NCBI RefSeq assembly: GCF_949987535.1
Contig: NC_080081.1
Location: 47,776,973 to 47,840,972 of the forward strand
From: Balaenoptera acutorostrata
Taxonomy: Eukaryota; Chordata; Mammalia; Artiodactyla; Balaenopteridae
Direction of reading: 5' to 3'
Length of the DNA: 64,000 nt
The notes under the pieces were generated by a model, which saw only the letters and a list, made by a program, of their open reading frames with translations, searched no databases and had not been told where the DNA came from. The position numbers and the translations under genes were made by a program. Below are positions 57,521-64,000 of this stretch, in pieces (within the stretch, counting starts at the first letter, position 1; the number at the start of each line of letters is the position of its first letter).

Positions 57521-57807
57521 AGGGGCTTCCCTGGTGGTGCAGTGGTTGAGAATCTGCCTGCCAATGCAGGGGACACGGGTTCGAGCCCTGGTCTGGGAAG
57601 ATCCCACATGCCGCGGAGCAACTGGGCCTGTGAGCCACAACTACTGAGCCTGCGCGTCTGGAGCCTGTGCTCCGCAACAAGAGAGGCCGTGATAGTGACA
57701 GGCCCGCGCACCGCGATGAAGAGTGGCCCCCGCTCGCTGCAACTAAAGAAAGCCCTCGCACAGAAACGAAGACCCAACACAGCCAGAAATAAATAAATAA
57801 ATTAAAG
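57521..57807 (+). mobile_element. CHR-type SINE with intact tRNA-like Pol III boxes
   Basis: The head is ggggcttccctggtggtgcag, with a B box GGTTCGAGCC at 57578-57587 and an A box around 57533-57544. It has a short (AAAT)n tail. The target duplication aaaattatctgt lies at 57509-57520 and 57808-57819. It lies 0.6 kb from the previous SINE in the same orientation. Confidence 0.97.
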
Positions 57808-57819
57808 AAAATTATCTGT

Positions 57820-59225
57820 GAAGGCGGAAAAAGAATGGCATATACAAAGGAGAGCTAGGGTTGAGGGGAGGCTTTTTTCTTTCAATTTTTAATCCATTAA
57901 GGATTAACATGTTTATATACTGAGACCCAACCAACTGAGAAGAGTTTAGTGAAACGGGATTAAAACAGGGTAATTGATGTGCAGTGCCCTTTTAGGAGGT
58001 GAGAGGAAAGAGGATCCAGAGCATAAATGAATGGGATTATCTTTGGACAGAGGCAAGAGTTGGCACAGAAAAATTAGTGTGCAAAGAAATTGGTAATAGA
58101 GGAAACAGGAAATTGAATTATAGGTTCCTTTTCATGGAGGAAATTAAAATTTGCTTACCGAAAATGGTAGGTAGAAGCAATGGTTTCATAGCTCCTGGAG
58201 AATGGCAAGTTTGAAATGAGTACTCTAGGGAATGTGAGGAGAGACTACTAGGATTTCCCATCAATGTTGTAGGAAGTGATGGACCATAAAAGCCTAATTG
58301 GGAGAAAATGGAGGGGGTCATGACACTGGAGGTTTTATTGAGGTCAGAAAATAGGTGGCTTGGGAGTGGGAGAAGTGAAAAGATAGAAGATTGAGGTCAG
58401 AGAAAAGGATCTTGGAGATTATGATGATCCTAGAGGTGGAACAGTTTTTAGCTAATGAAAAGGCCCAGGTGTGGTCATGAAGACCGTGGCTGAGGAAAGT
58501 GGAAATGAAGATTGCTGGTTGTGGGTGTGAAGGCATGGGCTGGCAGAGGAGTCAACACAAGGTGTTGGCTGCCGAGCATGTCAGATGGCATTAGCCCCAG
58601 AGGAAGTGGGATTTTAGATAATGGAGATAAATAATATGGAAATAAGAATGGAGAGACAAATCTAAGCTACAGGACTGTGGCCAACTTACAGGATTTCCCT
58701 CAGTTTCAGTTCTCTCACCAATAAAGAGAGGATAGTACATACCTCAAAGGGTTATTACTGAGTATTAAATAAATTGTGCTTATAAGTGTTTAGCACAGTG
58801 CCTGGCTCAGACTTAACCGTTATTTAAGATTATAGAAATACCAGGTCCTTGTGAAAAGGTGTAGCAAGTGTTGCTGGGAGAATGAGTGAGACCTATGGTT
58901 CAGAGAGCAGATTTGGAATGAAACTGGGAAGACATGTGAGCAACTTGAACTTTGTGTTTTGGAAAATTCCAAAGGATGCCTGACCTTTAGGTTTTGAATG
59001 GACTTCTGTTACCTGTGTCTTAACTCTTCCTCTCGGTAGCCTCAGATTTGTCTTGATAGTGGTTTCTTTACTTCCTTCTCCTCCATCAAGTTTGTGTGTA
59101 TTTATTGTGGCCAGTACACTACAAACTTTTATTTAGTGGAGGTTTAAAAAACTACTGTGTTTTTAAAGAATGTAGGATGTTCCATTTTTCTTGTTCTTTT
59201 CAAATTATTTTTTAAAGCAGAATTT
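57820..59225. other. Intronic sequence with old dispersed repeats
   Basis: 58000-58600 is purine-rich (ggaggtgagaggaaagagg, gagggggtcatgacactgg) and looks like the same unnamed old repeat type as 14480-15210. A MIR is listed separately. No gene. Confidence 0.45.
58670..58845 (+). repeat. MIR-like SINE
   Basis: cctcagtttcagttctctcac, aaagagaggatagtacatacc, agggttattactgagtatt, gtgtttagcacagtgcctggc follow the 3' half of MIR. Confidence 0.8.
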
Positions 59226-59234
59226 TTATGAATA

Positions 59235-59640
59235 TTTTAATTTAGTTTTTAAAAAACTTTATTTTGAAATAAACTTAGACTTACAGAAGAGTTGCAAAAG
59301 TAGTACAGAGAATTCTTTTATAGCCTTCACCCAACTTCCTCTAATGCCAGCATCTTATATAACTTTAGTGCAGTTATTAATACTAAGAAATTAATGTTGG
59401 TACAGTAGTTACCAAACCACAGACTTTATTCAGGTTTTAGCAGTTTTCTCACTCATGTGCTTTTCCTGTTCTAGGTTCCAGCCCAGCATCACATCTTATG
59501 TTTGGTTTGCCATGTCTCTTTCATCTCCTGATCAGTGGTACTTCCTCATCTCTCATGACCTTGACACTATCCAAGAATCCTGCTTATTTTTTAGCATGCC
59601 CCTTAATTTTTTTCTTCAGTATTTCTTCCCTGTATTTCTG
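59235..59640 (-). repeat. Ancient L1 3' UTR
   Basis: It opens aaaaaactttattttgaaat, then gacttacagaagagttgcaa, aagtagtacagagaattc, tttagcagttttctcactc and tcatgaccttgacactatcc. This is the order of an old L1M 3' UTR in reverse. Non-coding. Confidence 0.75.
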
Positions 59641-59689
59641 AAATCTGCCCCTAGTGCCAGTCAGACTCACATAGTGAAGTAGCACAGTG

Positions 59690-62600
59690 ATTCAATTTAA
59701 GTATAGTTTTTAATTAGAAAGTAATTAACTAGAGGAAAATTACTTTTTGATGCTGCAACTCCCAATTTCCCCAGGCAAAAAACTGTGTTTAAGCACGTAT
59801 ATGAAGGTAGTGCTATAAGTGAGTTAATTCATAATGTACGTTGCTAAGGTATTAATAGAACTTTCACAACAAAACCTCTTCAGATTGACAGACACTAAAG
59901 TTCTGATTGATGACTACTCAAAAAATATTTTTAAATGAGCTATATTCAGTTAAATAGCCAACTGATAAGGTTTTTCCATTTAAAGAAATAGATATTTATC
60001 TCATATCCACTGAAATATTAACCTCATTCAAATCAGGCCTTGTACAATTATGTGTTCTATGTATTTCCTGTTTATTATTTTATTTATTATAGGTATTTAT
60101 TGAGTTACATATATATCAATATATAGATATATATTGAAGTAAACTGTTTTTCAGGGCTGTTATAAAATCTGTAGCTACAGTATCATTTTGTATCTATACA
60201 GTGTACTGCATGTCCTGACCTATGTTTGAATGGAAGAATTGGTTAACACACAGAGGTTTATATTGCTTGTGTAGGCCATAAATGTGGGTTTCTGTATTAT
60301 TCAGTTCTGCTTAGAAAGAAGCCTTATTATAATATAAAGTAAGTTATTTTCAAATGGTGTAGTGGACACTGTTGGTGCCCCTCCAAGACCCCCTTCACCA
60401 GGCTGGTTGTGGGCGTACCCAGGTGTGAGTGTTGGCTCCTGGTGGTTCCCAGCTGCCCTCTTAATCCAGAGATTTGGCCTCAGGGAACTGGGGTCCTGCA
60501 GCTAATGGCTGACTGACTTGGGTGGTGTCAAGGCTGGCCTCTCCCTCCAGGTACTATCTACTGCTGTGCATTTCAGGCTGAAGCGAGAATCCAGCTGAGG
60601 CCACATTTTTGAATGTCCCTGTCTCAGTCCCCTTTTCCTGAGAGCATCCCCCTCATTAATCACCTGCACCTGCATCCCTGTCCCAGGTCTGCCTCTAGGG
60701 AACGTGACCTAAGACAACGGAAATGCGATATGATCATACTAACCAGCTGTGAACTCACTAATGTGAAAACTGATGACTTGCTCACAAGAGACCCTTTACA
60801 GTTATCTGGAAACTGCACTAGACTGGGTGTGTGGGCTTCAGTTCTCAAGCTTCTAACAACCAGATAGCTCTGAAAAGTCATTTCATTTCTATGGGCCTGT
60901 ATTTTCTGTTGTGTAATACATACATGGAGTTTAGACTATGTGATATTCAAAATCTCATGCTGAAGGTTTTGCCTTATGGCAGGGGCTTATTAAATAGAGA
61001 TACTTGGCTCCCCCATTGCCTCCCACCTCCAGGTTCTTGGATAGCTTTGGAAGATGTTCAGCTTAACTTGAATTGGAACTGTAACATAAAATATGGATGT
61101 GCATTTTCTAGGAAGAAACTTCCAATACATTTCACTAGGACTGTGTGACCCTCAGAGGTTCAGTGTCAGTGTCTTGTAGAGTTTTCTTCTTTTTTAGCCC
61201 TGTTCTCCACTGATAAAGATTCAAAATCTATTCTAAAAATCCTGTACCTTATTCCATAGATACATACATATTTTTTTTCTTTCCATCACTCCCTTATTTC
61301 TCTTTTGTAAAGGGCAGAACTTTCCTTACTCTTTCGAGTGCCATTTCTTCTGGATGTAAAGAGAAGGACCATCTGTTAGATGAAGTTACGTACCTAGTGA
61401 GCGATCCTGGAAGGTTTGTGCGATTATGTAGTTGATTCCAAACTTCTCTGTAGTGTCATTTCTTCTTTGTTTCCTCTTGTTTTTAAGCAGGCACTGTCAT
61501 CAAACTTTTGTTATGGAGTTGAGTGTCATATTTAGACAAGAGAGGTGGGGTAAGCCAGAGGAAAGAAGTTGGGAGAACTCTGGGTTTCTTCCGTAATTCC
61601 AAACATACAACTTTTGTGTATAAGCTCATGTCATCTTGAAGATGCCTTTGCAGAAAGAGAGCAGTAGCCTTTTCTTTCTTACAACCCTCCACCTTAAAAT
61701 TTTATTTTGATTTCAGCCACAGCTAATGGGTTTTCTGTTTTTTAGTTTTCTATATCTATTAAGTATTTTAATTTGCTGGTTAAAGAGGCTGGATCACATT
61801 TGGCCATTAGACAGAAAATAAAAAATACAGTGAATAATTTAAAACAGATGTTCTCAGTGCTCTTAGGTGCCCCCCACACACAACTTTTATAACAATTGCT
61901 CCTTAACTTCCTCATTACTTTTTCTTAGTTAAATTCTTTATAGATTATATAAGCTGTCTCCACTCATAATTTAAAAAAAATCAACATATAATGCCTTACT
62001 GTACTATATAATAAAACAGTATGTATTTCAGTGTAAACAGTTGGCCATCGACTACTCAAGAAGGCACAATAAAGTCACATTCTGGAGTCTTTGCCTCATG
62101 CCACTGTGGGTACAACAGCTACGATGTAGGTTGATGTAGGTGTGCTGTTCTGTTGATTCAGATACCACAAGCAGCAAAAGGTGAAGGTTTAAGTAAGCTA
62201 GGTCCTTCACCTTTTGCTAGGATTGTCCTGGGATACCTAAATTTCAGAAATGGAACACAAATGATGGTAAAGCTTAAAACAAAAACAGTGTAACTATAAT
62301 TTACAGAGTAGTTGGATTCTTGGAAAATTCAATGTATATTAAGTTACATAATATATGAAGTATTAAACATGTAACAATTTACATATTCTGTTGTACATCT
62401 AATTTCGTTGAATTAGAGTCTAGGCGTAGATAATTATGATTTTCCCTCTCTTGTTCTCTCTGTGTATCTCTCTGTGGGATGCAGGACAGTTTCTTATTGT
62501 GTAGGATTAGCTCATGTGTAGCAGAATGTCTAGCACACCTTTCCCCTGTAAATGCTGGTAGCGTCACCTCAGTCACCATGACAACCAAAATGCCCCGAGA

Positions 62601-63552
62601 CATTTCTAGAATGCTTCCTAAGTGGTGTTAAGGCGTATTGAAAATCACTGGCTTAGAGAAAAAAAAAAAGAAACAAAATAAACCATTATTCACATAATAG
62701 GATATTTCTAACCAGAGTAGCCAAGAGTGACATTACTAATTGCTACCTTTTATTGGAGTGTCAAATGGGACAACTTCTAAGATCTTAAGTTTTATATCAA
62801 GGTGAAATGAAGGGAATTTTGACTTTTAATTGCTTCAAAGTTTTGGTAGCCAAAAACTGAGTCAGCTAAAGGCATAAACTACAGTGTCTGAATTGTAGGA
62901 CCCTTGTAAAACTTAGAAGAAATTAAACTTTCTGGGCTCCCTAGGTGATCCAAAGTCCTGATTTTTATGGGCACTTTTCTGAGTGGATATGTAGTTTATA
63001 TACATTAAGATGTCCTACATTGCACACAGATGACCCAAGGCTAAGATCAGGAGGAAATCCAGTTGAGCTGCCCTCTCCTTCAGCCACTTCTGTCTTACCT
63101 CAGCCTCCCTTCCTTTGTCAGCTGAGCTGATAGATTCTGGTCGCAATTCATATATTTATGTGGATATTCTTGACTTGTATTTTTAGTCAGAATTAGGCCT
63201 GTAGCAAGATCTAGCTTACTTAAACCTTTATTTTGATTGGTGCTGTTGAGAAATGTTAGGTTTTTAGGTGGTACTTCTTTTTATGAGTGCCACTTTTATG
63301 TGATTTAGAACATGCAATAAATTAATTAATGAATATTTTTGATAGGGGTGGAGAAGAGACAGTTAAAACTGTAGGATGCTTCACCTTTTGCTAGGATCAG
63401 TATTAGGTATTTGGTATGTGCTTGTAGCTTATCAGAATCTGGAAAGGGATTGGCTTATTTACCTTTTAATTCTTATGATATATGGAGCAGCGCTTTCAGA
63501 ATGGTGCAAGATGGCTTCAGGTACAGCTGTTGTAAAAATATGTTTATATTTT
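59690..63552. other. Distal part of DIAPH3 intron 2, no gene seen
   Basis: Mostly AT-rich unique DNA. 60355-60720 is a GC-rich island of about 365 bp (ggtgcccctccaagacccc to gaacgtgacctaagacaac) that resembles a decayed LTR, but I cannot assign it. A short inverted repeat at 62173-62218 is listed separately. Confidence 0.5.
62173..62218. repeat. Perfect 15-bp inverted repeat (hairpin)
   Basis: The arm agcaaaaggtgaagg (62173-62187) and its exact reverse complement (62204-62218) are separated by 16 bases. A further 19-base copy of the right arm and its flank, cttcaccttttgctaggat, occurs at 63379-63397 in direct orientation. Confidence 0.95.
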
Positions 63553-63638
63553 AAAATATATTTATCTATATAAATTATAAATATTATATATTACATATAA
63601 TATATAATATTTATAATTTATATAGATAAATATATTTT
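63553..63638. repeat. Perfect AT palindrome, 41-bp arms, 4-bp spacer
   Basis: 63553-63593 and 63598-63638 are exact reverse complements around the spacer cata. The sequence is almost pure A/T. A second small palindrome (ttcacaatt ... aattgtgaa) follows at about 63656-63680. It lies about 360 bp upstream of the putative exon 3 acceptor. Confidence 0.97.
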
Positions 63639-63959
63639 TATATGTAATATATACATTTCACAATTATATATAAATTGTGAATCCTAATAAGCTTATGGAA
63701 GGCAGAAATCTTCAACTGTCTAATTATCTATAGTGATGTGAATGTAATTTTACTAGCCTGCTGTGAATTTAAAAAGTTTTTCTGGTAAGTGTTTTACCTG
63801 CTAAAATGATCTAGAATACTCTGTTCTCTGTGTCTCCAGGTCCTTTCTCTTTTTTCTCCTGGCAGAGCTACATGTAAATCATTCCAAAACAGTTAATGCT
63901 GCTTTAGTCACCAATTATTGATTTTCTGTTCATTGTGTATGTAGAATTGTTGCTCTACT

Positions 63960-64000
63960 TAGATTCTAAAACGAGGCTTTTTAATTGTGTTTTCCAGGAA
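63960..64000 (+). CDS. DIAPH3: Putative acceptor and first codon of DIAPH3 exon 3, cut by the window edge
   Basis: The window ends with a pyrimidine-rich stretch and a CAG at 63995-63997, followed by GAA (Glu) at 63998-64000. A branch-point-like ctaaaac lies about 30 bases upstream (63966-63972). After ...FEKMM the formin sequence continues with Glu-Asp-Met-Asn, so GAA is the expected first codon in phase 0. Only one codon is present, so the call rests on splice-site quality and phase. A chance match cannot be excluded. If it is right, intron 2 runs 37942-63997. Confidence 0.6.

Overview
The window is mammalian nuclear DNA, most probably from a cetacean. The main evidence is eight tRNA-derived SINE copies of the CHR type, with heads of the form gggcttccctggtgg and tails of (A/T)n. 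Alongside them are three long, fairly young LINE-1 elements and a background of old mammalian repeats (MIR, MLT1-type LTRs, MER5A-like, ancient L1). There are no bacterial-type genes, operons, CRISPR arrays or phage modules.

Only one host gene is visible. A 168-bp, phase-0 exon at 37774-37941 (+) encodes 56 residues that I recognise as the second coding exon of DIAPH3, the diaphanous-related formin 3 (mDia2). It ends in LLELFEKMM, at the start of the GTPase-binding region. The next DIAPH3 exon should begin with Glu. The last three bases of the window (63998-64000, GAA) follow a good pyrimidine tract and CAG, so the window probably stops one codon into exon 3. On this reading 1-37773 is part of intron 1, 37942-63997 is the whole of intron 2 (about 26.1 kb), and everything else listed lies inside introns.

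Layout. 1-17.8 kb is AT-rich intron with a 3' L1 fragment (1.8-2.6 kb), a compound SINE and L1 fragment (5.6-7.0 kb), a SINE with an internal tandem duplication (7.1-7.5 kb), old L1 (9.6-11.1 kb), MIRs and an MLT1-like LTR (16.8-17.2 kb). 17.8-18.1 kb is an older SINE. 18.25-25.35 kb is a full-length L1 (L1-A), antisense to DIAPH3, with degenerate ORFs. 27.1-33.5 kb is a second antisense L1 (L1-B) with an exact 13-bp target-site duplication and an internal deletion of about 0.9 kb. 34.2-36.1 kb is an ancient L1 or HAL1-like relic. 36.4-39.3 kb holds a MER5A-like element, two SINEs and the DIAPH3 exon. 40.56-41.13 kb is a GC-rich minisatellite with a 120-bp higher-order period, followed by an MLT1-like LTR. 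42.6-44.5 kb is old L1. 44.56-49.6 kb is a third antisense L1 (L1-C) of a different lineage, with its reverse-transcriptase core deleted. 51-53.5 kb is an old L1 interrupted by an ERV-LTR-like block. 56.6-57.8 kb holds two sense-strand SINEs. 59.2-59.7 kb is an ancient L1 3' end. The last kilobase carries a perfect 41-bp-arm AT palindrome about 0.4 kb upstream of the putative exon 3.

I did not find a new biological system. The points most worth a second look are the minisatellite with its apparent histidine-rich antisense frame, the AT palindrome next to exon 3, a 92-bp sequence pair exactly 8,100 bp apart flanking L1-A, and two L1 5' regions whose antisense promoter activity, if any, would point at DIAPH3 exon 2.
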